64,000 nt of DNA from Psychrobacillus sp. OK028 (GCF_900103605.1 NZ_FNHY01000009.1:1-64000), one strand, 5' to 3'. Positions 42,181 to 54,657 are shown, numbered from the stretch's first letter. Notes: generated by a model not told the origin, from the letters alone. Translations and numbers: made by a program.

Positions 42181-43554
42181 TCATGACTCATATTCAAATT
42201 TTTCACGTCGTCCATACCATTTCACAATATCTCGAATCATTTCTGGCATAAAATATTGTTTTTGAGCAAATTTTAATGAAGGGAAAAAGTAACCAAATGT
42301 AAACATATCTAACGTTGCTAATGTATAACTTTTTTCCAGTTCAAGAGGTCTTTCTTTGATTAGCACCGTCCCATCTTCTAGCTCTTGAAGCTGTTCGTAT
42401 ATTATTGCTCCAAGATAATTACCTCTAAATCCTAGTCCTTTTACTTCAAGCTTTGGCCATTTTTCATTTTTTCCCGTACGAATAACCTCAAGTAACTCTG
42501 CACCAGTTAATGTAATGACACACGGATTAATGGGATGCGGTAAACACTGATGTAAGTCCCTCGCAGTAATTGGTCCCTGCTGAAGGTCTCTTAAAAAGAT
42601 ACCAGCAGGGAACATTGCGCAGTCAGCCTTAGTGAATGAAAGCAATGCTTTTCCGAAGAAATGAGATAAATCGGATTCCATGAACCATTCCTTCTTTAGT
42701 GCAGAAGGATTGTAAAAAACAATTCTAGACATTTCAGCTATACCTTCATTTTCCCAAATTAACTGTTGTTCCTCGGCGTCGGCTGGATTCGGTAAGGATT
42801 CTGCACGAAACAATTCTGCTTTTTTCGATTGAATCCCTCTCGCTAAATGGTCAAATTCCATTGTAACAAGTCCTACATTCATTCCGTATTTACCTGTAGC
42901 GGCTTGCAAGGTGTTCCCTATCACCTTGCCTTCTTCAAATACATGATGTGTATGCGATCCTAGTATCAAATCAATCTCTGGAATTTCCAACGAAATTATT
43001 TCATCAAGCGACATTCCTAAGTGAGACATACAAATAATAATATCCACTTGCGGACGAAGCATATGACATACCTCTTTCAAACGTGGAATTGGCTCTTGAA
43101 CATGCCAGCCTAACTTCTTATAATAAATGTCGTAATTAGCAGTTGCCGCAACAATCCCTAGTTTAATACCTGATGGGGTCACATGTATTTTGTAGGGTAA
43201 TAACCACGAAGGAATCTCCCCATCTAAATCTGTGAAATTGGAGACGATCACTTCAAAATTAGCGTCTTTGTATAAGCTCTCCAAATCTTCATGGCTTAAA
43301 GTTATCCCCTCATTGTTTCCAATCGTCACATAATCATACTTTGCTTCATTTAATAAAAGCACATTGCCTTTTCCAAGCGTTCCTTCTGTAAATATATTTG
43401 ACCGGTCTAAATGATCACCTATATCTAATGTTAAGAAGGATGCCTGTGGCCCAAGGTTTTTTCGACTACTTGAGAGAAATTGATGAATCGCTGGCCAATT
43501 TTCTAGATGACTATGCAAATCATTTGTATGATAAATATAAATAGTCTCCCTCAT
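42181..43554 (-). CDS. yunD: Metallophosphatase/5'-nucleotidase-like protein YunD
   Basis: 457 residues (B. subtilis 462). N-terminal calcineurin-like domain: HTNDLHSH (about 9-16), DIGDHLDR, GNNEG, CMSHLG and GSHTHH hold the two-metal site. The C-terminal 5'-nucleotidase domain runs from about 270. No signal peptide, unlike most 5'-nucleotidases, so it acts in the cytosol. The substrate is probably a nucleotide but unproven. It is the last of yunF-yunE-yunD. Confidence 0.9.
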   Translation of the reverse strand: MRETIYIYHTNDLHSHLENWPAIHQFLSSSRKNLGPQASFLTLDIGDHLDRSNIFTEGTLGKGNVLLLNEAKYDYVTIGNNEGITLSHEDLESLYKDANFEVIVSNFTDLDGEIPSWLLPYKIHVTPSGIKLGIVAATANYDIYYKKLGWHVQEPIPRLKEVCHMLRPQVDIIICMSHLGMSLDEIISLEIPEIDLILGSHTHHVFEEGKVIGNTLQAATGKYGMNVGLVTMEFDHLARGIQSKKAELFRAESLPNPADAEEQQLIWENEGIAEMSRIVFYNPSALKKEWFMESDLSHFFGKALLSFTKADCAMFPAGIFLRDLQQGPITARDLHQCLPHPINPCVITLTGAELLEVIRTGKNEKWPKLEVKGLGFRGNYLGAIIYEQLQELEDGTVLIKERPLELEKSYTLATLDMFTFGYFFPSLKFAQKQYFMPEMIRDIVKWYGRREKFEYES

Positions 43555-43569
43555 TTTTCACCTATCCCG

Positions 43570-44388
43570 TCAAAGTAGACCATCTAAAATAGATCGTATA
43601 CCTAATAATAGAAGTACAATTCGTAAAGCCAACACGAGCATATCGGAATTCAACTTTTTATTTAATTTTGCTCCAAGTTTCGCACCAAAATAAGCTGCAG
43701 GGATTACGGGAATCGTATATAGCCATGGGACATTTCCCAACGAAATATGAGTGACTGAGTTCACTAATGATGATAGAAACACCATAAACATGGACGTACC
43801 AACAGCCACATGAGGTGGAAATAGGAACAATAAAATCATGGCAGGTACGATGATTGATCCACCACCGATTCCAAATAGACCTGATGCAAATCCAACCCCA
43901 AAAGTTAATAATAATGCAAACCAAATTGGATACCCGTATACATATGTTTTTTCACCATCATTAAAGGTTTTCTTTTTTCCATTATCCACAAACCATCGAA
44001 CTGGACTTAAGCGGTCTCGCACTAGTAACAAAGTAGATAAAATAACAAGTAAAATACCAAAATATAAATTAAAAGAAGGCAAGTCCAACCCTTTGTTCAC
44101 AAATGCCCCTAGTATAGTTCCAGGAATACTACCAATGAAGAAGATAAATCCGCTTTTAAAGTCAACGGTTTTGGTTTTCATATAGGAAAGCGTTGAAGAT
44201 AACCCTGTGAAAATCATCATGATAACAGAGAGCCCTACCACACTCTGAGGTGTAATATTTGGTATCAACCCGAGAGTTGCGCCAAAAAATAGCGTAGCGG
44301 GCACTAAAATAACCCCACCACCTAAACCAACCAATGCTCCGACAATTCCAGAGAAAAGTCCACTTATTGCAAGTATAATCCATTCCAT
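43570..44388 (-). CDS. yunE: TauE/SafE family transporter YunE
   Basis: 272 residues (B. subtilis 273), eight predicted helices. Two repeated TauE halves, each with the GxGGG signature: GALVGLGGGVILVP (about 17-30) and GLFGIGGGSIIVPAM (about 170-184). Such proteins export sulfite, sulfoacetate or related organic anions; the substrate here is unknown. The ATG lies at the yunF stop with GGAGA upstream, so translation is coupled. Confidence 0.92.
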   Translation of the reverse strand: MEWIILAISGLFSGIVGALVGLGGGVILVPATLFFGATLGLIPNITPQSVVGLSVIMMIFTGLSSTLSYMKTKTVDFKSGFIFFIGSIPGTILGAFVNKGLDLPSFNLYFGILLVILSTLLLVRDRLSPVRWFVDNGKKKTFNDGEKTYVYGYPIWFALLLTFGVGFASGLFGIGGGSIIVPAMILLFLFPPHVAVGTSMFMVFLSSLVNSVTHISLGNVPWLYTIPVIPAAYFGAKLGAKLNKKLNSDMLVLALRIVLLLLGIRSILDGLL

Positions 44389-45240
44389 TTAAAAATCTCC
44401 TTCAAATAAATCTAATTGTTTTGGAGCTAGACCTACAAAATCCAGTCCTAACATGTGCTGAAATGTCTTTGCATTGTTTGCAGCATGTCCTCCTGAGTTA
44501 TTATTAAATAATACTATAACGTCCTTTGCCTGTTTCTCTAAATGCTGACAAACACTTTTAATAGAAGAAAGTTCCTCTTTATTATAATCATATAAGTACC
44601 TTACTTCTCTCCACTTCACATTATTACCCGGATTAACCCAGCCAAAAGTATTTCTACCATGCAATCTAACTAGCACTTTATTTGAAGTGGCAACAGGAAC
44701 TAAAGGTATACTGCCATCACCAACCTGTGGTTCATCACAAACACTATGATGAAAGTTATTCACTTTCAGAAATTCAAGTGTGGAGGCTTTGTATTCAGGA
44801 GCATACCAGGATTGATGACGAAACTCAATGACCACATCAAAATCCTTCAACTCTTCTCTTACTTTCCGTATATATTGTACACTTTCTTTATTGCACTGGA
44901 ACCAAGGAGGGAATTGGGCTAGGACCATTGATAGCTTCCCCGCTTCTTTAAATGGCATAATCGACTGCCGATATAACTCAAACATTTCCTCAGTGGAATC
45001 AAAAGGAAAATCGCCACGTAAATGACCAGTTATCCCTTGATAGCATTTAACAACAAATTGAAAATTATCGGGTGTTTCTTTTATCCATTTTAAGCTATTT
45101 TTAATCGGCTGAATTGCGTAAAATGCTGCGTCTAATTCCACAACTGGAAAGTGTGAACTGTAATCTTGCAATCTTTCCTTTGCAGAGGAAACGTACAAGT
45201 CGGGGTGATCTCCCCAGCCAGTTAGGCCGATTTGAATCAT
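44389..45240 (-). CDS. yunF: DUF72 family protein YunF
   Basis: 283 residues, TIM-barrel-like DUF72. Characteristic segments: GLTGWGDHP, YAIQPIKNSLKWI, FQFVVKCY, VVIEFRHQSW (about 145-154), VRLHGRN and YLYDYNKEEL followed by the FNNNSGGHAANNAKT ending. DUF72 has no firm function; a relation to endonuclease IV-type barrels has been suggested. First gene of the yunF-E-D run. Confidence 0.92.
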   Translation of the reverse strand: MIQIGLTGWGDHPDLYVSSAKERLQDYSSHFPVVELDAAFYAIQPIKNSLKWIKETPDNFQFVVKCYQGITGHLRGDFPFDSTEEMFELYRQSIMPFKEAGKLSMVLAQFPPWFQCNKESVQYIRKVREELKDFDVVIEFRHQSWYAPEYKASTLEFLKVNNFHHSVCDEPQVGDGSIPLVPVATSNKVLVRLHGRNTFGWVNPGNNVKWREVRYLYDYNKEELSSIKSVCQHLEKQAKDVIVLFNNNSGGHAANNAKTFQHMLGLDFVGLAPKQLDLFEGDF

Positions 45241-45422
45241 TTACAACACCTCCCTATAAATACAATCATATCATTCAGATTGTTCTGTTTCTACTTGGAT
45301 GTCCAATAGAAATAAACCTTTCAATATGAAATATTGGATTAAATGTTTTTGTTTAGCTAATATAAGTATATGTTTTGACGAAAAGCCCAGAAAGCTTATT
45401 GCAACAAATGGAGGAATTATAA

Positions 45423-46499
45423 ATGAAAGTAGATGTATGTATCGTAGGTGCTGGTCCAGGAGGAGCTCTTCTTGCTTATCTATTGGCAAAGAAAAATGTT
45501 TCTGTTGTGTTAATAGAGCGAACAAATCAAATTGGTAAAACGTTTCGTGGAGAACATTTAAATGAAGAAGGCGAAACGATTTTAAAAAAATATAATTTAT
45601 TTGACGAAGTTGAGCAGCTTGGATTATTACGAATGGAACAGCTGGAATATTGGCATAATGGCAAACTATTTAAAACCATTTTACCAGACCCAGAGGTTGG
45701 CCATCTCGGTATTCATGTGCCCCAAGCACATTTACTGCAAGTATTAATAGCAGCAGCTGAACAATACTCAGCATTCCATTTAATGCTAAATACAAAGGTT
45801 GATGAACTTTTACAGGATGAAAATGGTACGTATACTGGTATTAAAGCAGTGAATGGTGAAGAAATAATAATCATTGAAAGTGAACTGGTGATTGGTGCAG
45901 ATGGGCGAAATTCGACCGTTCGCAAAAAAGCAAATCTAGATGTGACAACTCGCAAGCATGGCTATGATTTGCTTTGGGCAAGAATTCCTGCACCTGAAAA
46001 TTGGGAACCCTCTATTAAAATGGCGTTAATTGACGATAAACAAATTTCCTTATTTAGCCAAACAAACGGCTTTATTCAAATTGGCTGGAATATCGAGGAA
46101 GGATCTTTTCCAATACTTAGAAAGTTACCTTTCACACCATTTATCGAACAGCTGATTGTTGCTTTTCCAGAGCTAGAACAAACCGTTCGTGAAAATATTC
46201 AGTCGTGGAAAGATTTCGTGTTATTAGATGTCTACAGCAGCAGTAGTGAACACTGGGGGAAAAAAGGCGTTGCATTAATAGGGGATGCAGTTCATACGAT
46301 GACACCAACCGGAGCTTTTGGATTAAATAGTGCCTTGAAGGATGCCGATTTTCTCGCAAGTCTAATTGATCACCATACGATTAATCAAATCAATCTATCG
46401 GATTGTGCAACGACTAGGAAAAAAGAAGTTGCTAAAATTCAAGCATTACAGTTGGAAAAAGAACAATCCTTTGCATCGCAATTTGTTGTAATGGTTTAA
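45423..46499 (+). CDS. FAD-dependent aromatic-type monooxygenase
   Basis: 358 residues. Rossmann FAD site GAGPGGALLA at 9-18, the middle FAD/NAD(P)H motif GADGRNSTVR near 160 and the second FAD site LIGDAVHTMTPTGAFGLN near 280: the three marks of group A flavin hydroxylases (UbiH, PHBH, salicylate hydroxylase). The substrate is unknown; aromatic or quinone compounds are typical. ATG with GGAGG nine bases upstream. Monocistronic. A dispersed repeat and a terminator follow. Confidence 0.88.
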   Translation: MKVDVCIVGAGPGGALLAYLLAKKNVSVVLIERTNQIGKTFRGEHLNEEGETILKKYNLFDEVEQLGLLRMEQLEYWHNGKLFKTILPDPEVGHLGIHVPQAHLLQVLIAAAEQYSAFHLMLNTKVDELLQDENGTYTGIKAVNGEEIIIIESELVIGADGRNSTVRKKANLDVTTRKHGYDLLWARIPAPENWEPSIKMALIDDKQISLFSQTNGFIQIGWNIEEGSFPILRKLPFTPFIEQLIVAFPELEQTVRENIQSWKDFVLLDVYSSSSEHWGKKGVALIGDAVHTMTPTGAFGLNSALKDADFLASLIDHHTINQINLSDCATTRKKEVAKIQALQLEKEQSFASQFVVMV

Positions 46500-46510
46500 G
46501 AACAAAAGTG

Positions 46511-46620
46511 CAAGCGCCTATGTCAGCCCCGAAAAGCGCTGGAAGAATTGCAATAAAGGCGCTTTTTGCCTTTATTCGCAAGTCTGAAGCGCCTCGAGGG
46601 GTTAGGCGCTGGAGTCTGGA
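46511..46620. repeat. GC-rich AAGCGCC...GGCGCTGGAG intergenic element
   Basis: The element starts CAAGCGCCTATGTCAG and ends AGCGCCTCGAGGGGTTAGGCGCTGGAGTC. Its right part folds as AGCGCCT/AGGCGCT, and a second hairpin, AATAAAGGC/GCCTTTATT, sits in the middle. The pattern resembles dispersed repeats of Bacillaceae ending in GGCGCTGGAGCTAGA (from memory). No gene; high GC compared with surroundings. Confidence 0.6.
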
Positions 46621-46683
46621 TGAAGAATACCTTATAGAAAGTTATCCACCTGCCAAGGATTTTATAAATTCCTAAAGCAAGGT

Positions 46684-46716
46684 AAAACCAGTCAAAGTGT
46701 TTTGACTGGTTTTTTT
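46684..46716. terminator. Bidirectional terminator
   Basis: AAAACCAGTCAAA with TTTGACTGGTTTT and seven T. Between the monooxygenase gene and the convergent DUF3891 gene. Confidence 0.92.
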
Positions 46717-46720
46717 GAAA

Positions 46721-47485
46721 TTATTTGAATTTAACTTTTCTTATAGAAACTGGTGTATCCTTAAATGCCTGCAAGAGCCCATCCTTTTCAACCTGGTCTT
46801 TCAGAACTTCCTTATAAGGAAGTTCTACAATTAGTTCGCTCTTTAATGGTGAGAACGATAAAGTAACGAGTTCTTCGTTTTCCCAACTTGCGATAATTGG
46901 CTTATCCGTCACAAATAGAAACAATTGTGGAAATCCATTTTTGAAAAAAGGATGTTTTGACCCATTTTTTCCTGGTTCGTGTAAACAAATAAACAAAGAT
47001 AGAAAATCCGAAAATTTTAACAGATCCAGATGATACATCAATACTTCTTTCTTCTCTTCATTACCGCTTATGCCAAGCTCTTTGGAAAGTCGATCCTGTC
47101 TCTGCTTCTCTAAATCCCAAAACTCCTGAACAGCGGCTTCTTCTGCATCCTGTACAAAAGAAGAGTAATGTAAACTACACAGCAAACAAGCATATTTACT
47201 CATTTCTTCCACTTCATCTAAGCCTTTTTGGTAAAAGGAAATTTTAAGATCCGTAGGGTAATCAATAAAAGAGTAAGGAAGCTTTGATTTATCGTTCCAA
47301 AGTGGAGCCTTATCTGGTTCTATCCAACCACGGTCATGCTCTTGAATTGCTAAAATTACTTCGTCAAAGTGTTTAGCATCATAATAATATTCATCTTTAC
47401 AATGGTCTGCAATTTTCTTCGATACTTGCGCATGATCATCCTGCGTGATCATTACATAGCTATTTTCTCGTTCAAAAAGAATCAT
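46721..47485 (-). CDS. DUF3891 family protein
   Basis: 254 residues. Family features: TQDDHAQVSKKIAD, EVILAIQEHDRGW (HDxGW, about 47-51), YPTDLKISFYQKG, and CSLHYSSF. The spaced histidines and the HD pair resemble HD-domain hydrolases, but a metal site is not certain. Cytosolic; function unknown. Stands alone with terminators on both sides. Confidence 0.85.
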   Translation of the reverse strand: MILFERENSYVMITQDDHAQVSKKIADHCKDEYYYDAKHFDEVILAIQEHDRGWIEPDKAPLWNDKSKLPYSFIDYPTDLKISFYQKGLDEVEEMSKYACLLCSLHYSSFVQDAEEAAVQEFWDLEKQRQDRLSKELGISGNEEKKEVLMYHLDLLKFSDFLSLFICLHEPGKNGSKHPFFKNGFPQLFLFVTDKPIIASWENEELVTLSFSPLKSELIVELPYKEVLKDQVEKDGLLQAFKDTPVSIRKVKFK

Positions 47486-47573
47486 TTTATTAGCTCCTCT
47501 TAGGTCATTCGATTAAAGATTTATCCTCTATTATGATTACCACTGTATGAGTATACTTAAACTAACAATGCTA

Positions 47574-47613
47574 AAAAAGCAGCAAGGTGAAATTTTACAC
47601 CTTGCTGCTTTTA
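47574..47613. terminator. Terminator after sufB
   Basis: AAAAGCAGCAAGGTG with CACCTTGCTGCTTTT around an AAATTTTA loop; T-run on the minus strand. Confidence 0.93.
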
Positions 47614-47627
47614 TATATAGTGGTAGA

Positions 47628-49025
47628 TTAACCGATAGAGCCTTCCATCTCGAATTTAATGAGACGGTTCATCTCTACTGCATATTCCATCGGAAGTTCT
47701 TTTGTAAATGGTTCGATGAAGCCCATTACGATCATTTCAGTAGCTTCTTCCTCACTTAGCCCACGACTCATCAAGTAGAATAATTGTTCTTCAGACACTT
47801 TTGAAACTTTTGCTTCATGCTCTAAAGAAATATTATCGTTCAAGATTTCGTTGTAAGGAATAGTATCAGAAGTTGACTGATTATCCATGATCAATGTATC
47901 ACATTCGATATTTGCACGAGCACCTGTAGCTTTACGTCCGAAATGAACGATACCACGGTACGTTACTTTACCACCTTGTTTCGAAATAGATTTTGAAACA
48001 ATGGTAGATGAAGTATTTGGAGCTAGATGCATCATTTTCGCACCAGCATCCTGGTGTTGCCCTTTACCAGCAATTGCAATAGAAAGGGTCATACCACGAG
48101 CACCTTCACCTTTTAAAATAACTGCTGGATATTTCATCGTTAATTTAGAGCCGATGTTTCCGTCAATCCATTCCATTGTTGCATTTGCATCACAAACAGC
48201 ACGTTTTGTAACTAAGTTATAAACGTTGTTTGCCCAGTTTTGGATTGTTGTATAACGGCAATAAGCATCTTTTTTAATTATAATTTCAACAACCGCACTA
48301 TGCAGTGAGTTAGTCGTGTAGACAGGAGCTGTACATCCTTCTACATAATGCACAGAAGCACCTTCATCAACAATAATTAGCGTACGTTCGAATTGACCCA
48401 TGTTTTCTGAGTTAATACGGAAGTATGCTTGTAGTGGTGTTTCCACTTTTACGCCTGGTGGTACATATATAAATGACCCACCCGACCATACTGCTGAGTT
48501 AAGAGCAGAGAACTTGTTATCAGATGAAGGAATTACTGTACCCCAGTGTTTTTTGAATATATCTTCATTTTCACGAAGAGCGGAATCAGTGTCCTTAAAT
48601 ACAATCCCTAAGTCTTGTAGCTCTTGCTTCATGTTATGATATACAACCTCTGATTCGTACTGTGCAGAAACACCAGCAAGGTATTTTTGCTCCGCTTCAG
48701 GAATACCTAATTTATCAAATGTAGCTTTGATTTCATCTGGCACTTCATCCCAAGAAGTTTCTGTTTGTTCAGAAGGCTTTACGTAATACGTAATTTCATC
48801 AAAGTTTAATGACCCTAAATCTCCACCCCATTGAGGCATTGGTTTTGAGTAAAAAATTTCTAACGCTTTCAAGCGATAATCTAACATCCATTGTGGTTCT
48901 GATTTCATACGTGAGATCTCTTCAACGATTTCTTTCGTTAAGCCACGTTTAGAACGGAAAATGGATACGTCTTTATCGTGGAAACCATATTTATAATCAC
49001 CAATTTCAGGCATTTTTTTAGCCAT
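47628..49025 (-). CDS. sufB: Fe-S cluster assembly scaffold SufB
   Basis: 465 residues, as in B. subtilis. Beta-helix core (about 190-420) with VNIPPGV-like [23 protein letters not shown] containing the conserved cysteine, and the C-terminal [16 protein letters not shown] helix that contacts SufC. Forms the SufBC2D scaffold where Fe-S clusters are built. Last gene of sufCDSUB, 21 bases after sufU. Confidence 0.97.
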   Translation of the reverse strand: MAKKMPEIGDYKYGFHDKDVSIFRSKRGLTKEIVEEISRMKSEPQWMLDYRLKALEIFYSKPMPQWGGDLGSLNFDEITYYVKPSEQTETSWDEVPDEIKATFDKLGIPEAEQKYLAGVSAQYESEVVYHNMKQELQDLGIVFKDTDSALRENEDIFKKHWGTVIPSSDNKFSALNSAVWSGGSFIYVPPGVKVETPLQAYFRINSENMGQFERTLIIVDEGASVHYVEGCTAPVYTTNSLHSAVVEIIIKKDAYCRYTTIQNWANNVYNLVTKRAVCDANATMEWIDGNIGSKLTMKYPAVILKGEGARGMTLSIAIAGKGQHQDAGAKMMHLAPNTSSTIVSKSISKQGGKVTYRGIVHFGRKATGARANIECDTLIMDNQSTSDTIPYNEILNDNISLEHEAKVSKVSEEQLFYLMSRGLSEEEATEMIVMGFIEPFTKELPMEYAVEMNRLIKFEMEGSIG

Positions 49026-49046
49026 CGTATTTCCTCCGTTCGTTTG

Positions 49047-52010
<2,964 letters not shown>

Positions 52011-52028
52011 GCTTATTCGTCCCCTTTC

Positions 52029-52808
52029 TTATGCTTCTTGTCCAACTGTTTCATCTTCGATTCCTAACTCTTCTTTAATCCATTCGTAGCCTTCAGCCTC
52101 TAAACGTTGAGCAAGCTCAGGACCGCCGGATTTTACTACGCGACCTTGCATCATTACATGCACATGGTCAGGAGTAATATAGTTAAGAAGACGTTGATAG
52201 TGAGTAATTACTAAGCTACCGAATCCTTCGCCGCGCATTTCATTGATCCCTTTAGATACAACTTTTAATGCATCGATATCGAGACCAGAGTCGATTTCAT
52301 CAAGGATAGCGAATTTTGGTTGTAGCATCATTAATTGAAGAATTTCGTTACGTTTTTTCTCTCCACCAGAGAAACCTTCATTTAAATAACGCTGAGCCAT
52401 ATCTAAATCCATCTCTAAAAATTCCATTTTGCTATCAAGCTCACGGATAAATTTCATTAATGAGATTTCATTACCTTCTTCGCGACGCGAGTTGATCGCT
52501 GAACGAAGGAAATCTGCATTTGTAACACCAGTAATTTCACTTGGATATTGCATTGCTAGGAATAGACCTGCTTGTGCGCGTTCGTCAACTTCCATCGCTA
52601 AAACATCTTCTCCGTCCAATTCGATTGAACCAGAAGTAACTTCATATTTTGGATGACCCATAATAGCAGAAGCTAAAGTAGATTTACCTGTACCATTAGG
52701 ACCCATAACTGCGTGAATTTCGTTCGTATTAATCGTCAAATTAACACCTTTTAAAATCTCTTTACCGTCTATTGCAACGTGTAAATCTTTAATAACTAAA
52801 GTCGACAT
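52029..52808 (-). CDS. sufC: Fe-S cluster assembly ATPase SufC
   Basis: 259 residues. ABC ATPase: Walker A GPNGTGKST (about 36-44), Q-loop MQYPSEITGV, signature FSGGEKKRNE (about 148-157), Walker B FAILDEIDSGLD and the switch histidine in VITHYQRLL. A soluble ATPase powering SufBC2D, not a transporter. First gene of the operon; tandem 15-bp Fur-family-like boxes lie 30-60 bases upstream. Confidence 0.97.
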   Translation of the reverse strand: MSTLVIKDLHVAIDGKEILKGVNLTINTNEIHAVMGPNGTGKSTLASAIMGHPKYEVTSGSIELDGEDVLAMEVDERAQAGLFLAMQYPSEITGVTNADFLRSAINSRREEGNEISLMKFIRELDSKMEFLEMDLDMAQRYLNEGFSGGEKKRNEILQLMMLQPKFAILDEIDSGLDIDALKVVSKGINEMRGEGFGSLVITHYQRLLNYITPDHVHVMMQGRVVKSGGPELAQRLEAEGYEWIKEELGIEDETVGQEA

Positions 52809-52837
52809 CTAATAACCTCCATTAAGTAAATACGAAT

Positions 52838-52868
52838 GTATAATCATTCTAATTTATTATCATTCTAA
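52838..52868. promoter_or_regulatory. Tandem Fur/PerR-family-like boxes upstream of sufC
   Basis: GTATAATCATTCTAA (52838-52852) and TTATTATCATTCTAA (52854-52868) each match TTATAATNATTATAA at 12 of 14 positions, 16 bp apart. The probable sufC promoter (minus strand TTAGAA, 17 bases, GATTAT) lies within them. The regulator (Fur, PerR or Zur) cannot be chosen from sequence. Confidence 0.45.
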
Positions 52869-53061
52869 TCTTAACCCAAACGGAGGTACCTTGCAAATCA
52901 TTTGGAGCATATTCTATTTAATATTGTAGAATATACAGATTTCCTGTTTTCTCTTGACATTTACACTAAACTAATAGGCAAATAGTATTCTCTTTTTGTT
53001 TTCAATAAGAATAAGCTAAATGAGAAACGATTTCACTATGAATGTAGTGAAAACAAAACAA
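52869..53061. other. Intergenic stretch upstream of suf, with one inverted repeat
   Basis: No gene. ATATTCTA (52909-52916) and TAGAATAT (52927-52934) form a perfect 8-bp inverted repeat with a 10-base spacer, a possible operator. TTGACA at 52953 on the plus strand has no matching -10 at normal spacing. Confidence 0.4.
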
Positions 53062-53094
53062 AAGAATCCACGGAGAACTTCTCCGTGGATTCTT
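53062..53094 (-). terminator. Terminator after the 53100 small gene
   Basis: AAGAATCCACGGAG with CTCCGTGGATTCTT, then TTGTTTTG on the minus strand. It lies five bases after the stop of the proposed small gene and supports it being a transcription unit. Confidence 0.88.
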
Positions 53095-53099
53095 GTATA

Positions 53100-53291
53100 T
53101 TATCCCCTAAATGCCTGGGCATCAATTTTTGCCGCTATTTGCATAGACTTTTCATGATCTTCTTGTCGCTTATTTTCAACTTGCAATCGTAATTCCTGAC
53201 TTTGTCTCAATTCATCGTACCCAAAACCATGTACTCCTCTAAATGCGTGGTCCATCTGTTCTGTATAAGGTAAATCGTCCGAACTGATAAT
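53100..53291 (-). CDS. Small charged protein, candidate ATT-start gene
   Basis: 63 residues if begun at ATT 53291, which has GAGAGG eight bases upstream; an in-frame TGA lies two codons before, and no ATG, GTG or TTG lies near that site. The first ATG is 13 codons in (53255) and lacks a site. The product is hydrophilic: DDLPYTEQMDHAFRGVHGFG, then a long charged helix (LRLQVENKRQEDHEKSMQIA). A strong terminator follows directly. No family recognised. Either a rare ATT start or a short ATG form. Confidence 0.5.
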   Translation of the reverse strand: MISSDDLPYTEQMDHAFRGVHGFGYDELRQSQELRLQVENKRQEDHEKSMQIAAKIDAQAFRG

Positions 53292-53370
53292 GAATCATTC
53301 CTCTCTGTTTTTTAGTTCATAACTTATATACCCGCTATTTTTAGCTTTAAACAATTAATTTAAAAATAGT

Positions 53371-54528
53371 TTAAGATTTTTTAGAAAACTTATCTACGAT
53401 TATAGCTAAAGCACCGTCACCAGTGACATTTGTCGCCGTTCCAAAACTGTCCTGAGCGATATAAAGAGCAATCATCAATCCTATCATTGCCCCGTTAAAT
53501 CCAAGCATAGTTTCCAATAGCCCAAGTGCCGCCATAACTGCTCCACCTGGAACTCCGGGAGCTGCAATCATTGTTACGCCAAGCATAAATATAAATGGTA
53601 TAAATGTAGATAACGCAATACCTTGCCCATTAATAAGCAAAACACCAATGGAACATGAGACAAGCGTAATCGTGCTACCCGACAAATGGATTGTTGCGAA
53701 TAAGGGAATTGTAAAGTCAGTTACTTTTGCTGAAGCCCCTGTTTTCTGTGCCTGTTTTAACGTTACTGGAATAGTTGCTGCTGACGATTGTGTTCCTAAA
53801 GCTGTAAAGTAAGCTGGCGACATTATTTTCAATAGCTTCAAAGGATTTTTCCCTGTCAACGTACCTGCAGCAGTATATTGCAAAACAAGCATTACTAGAT
53901 GCAAAGCTATAATCATGATAAACACGACTCCAAAAACAGATAATACCTTTGCAACTTGTCCCCCGTATGCCATATTCATAAAGATCCCAAAAATATGGAT
54001 TGGTAACAATGGAATGATGATAAAAGAAATTACCTTCTCAATAATCTCACTAAACTCTTCAAACACATTTAGCAAAGTGTTTCCTTTCAACTTAGAAATC
54101 CCAATTCCCATGATAAATGAGAACACTAACGCAGTCATTATGTCCATCATCGGAGGTATCGGCATCTCAAATAAGCCACCAATTAGAAATTCCTCCGGAT
54201 TCTCTAACTTAACACTCTCCTTACCACCGATAAGCATAGGCAGTAAATTCGAAGCTACAAAAAATGCTATTAAGCCAGCTACAATTGTAGATAAATAAGC
54301 AACACCGGTTGAAATTCCCAGTAATCTCCCAGAACCCTTTCCTAGCTTAGCTATACCCGGAACGATAAATCCAATAATAATGAATGGAACAATAAAACCT
54401 AAAAATGCACTAAAAATACTATTAAAAGTAGCCATTACCTCAACCACTATTTTAGGTACTACTAACCCCAATAAAACACCAGCCAATATCGCTACTACTA
54501 TTCTCGGTAATAAACCAAACCTCTTCAT
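53371..54528 (-). CDS. Dicarboxylate/amino acid:cation symporter (DAACS family)
   Basis: 385 residues, eight helices plus two re-entrant loops. The serine-rich hairpin is seen as TQSSAATIPVTL (about 238-249) and the helix 7-8 substrate region as FATIHLSGS and APGVPGGAVMA, with the NVTGDGA ending. Imports glutamate, aspartate or C4-dicarboxylates with Na+ or H+; serine/threonine is a further option. ATG with GAGGAGG upstream. The upstream region has ACAAATG/CATTTGT arms (54548-54575). Confidence 0.9.
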   Translation of the reverse strand: MKRFGLLPRIVVAILAGVLLGLVVPKIVVEVMATFNSIFSAFLGFIVPFIIIGFIVPGIAKLGKGSGRLLGISTGVAYLSTIVAGLIAFFVASNLLPMLIGGKESVKLENPEEFLIGGLFEMPIPPMMDIMTALVFSFIMGIGISKLKGNTLLNVFEEFSEIIEKVISFIIIPLLPIHIFGIFMNMAYGGQVAKVLSVFGVVFIMIIALHLVMLVLQYTAAGTLTGKNPLKLLKIMSPAYFTALGTQSSAATIPVTLKQAQKTGASAKVTDFTIPLFATIHLSGSTITLVSCSIGVLLINGQGIALSTFIPFIFMLGVTMIAAPGVPGGAVMAALGLLETMLGFNGAMIGLMIALYIAQDSFGTATNVTGDGALAIIVDKFSKKS

Positions 54529-54657
54529 ATATTGTCCTCCTCAAACGTACAAATGTATTATTTCAAGCATTTGTATACTTTAGCACACTCACTTATTAAA
54601 GTGAATAGGGTGGATAATATACGGAATATTTTATTAATGGAGGGGTGGTTTGATGTG

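Noticed and set aside
45299-45538. 79-codon frame overlapping the start of the FAD monooxygenase
   Set aside because: The monooxygenase has a strong ribosome binding site and full FAD motifs in the other frame.
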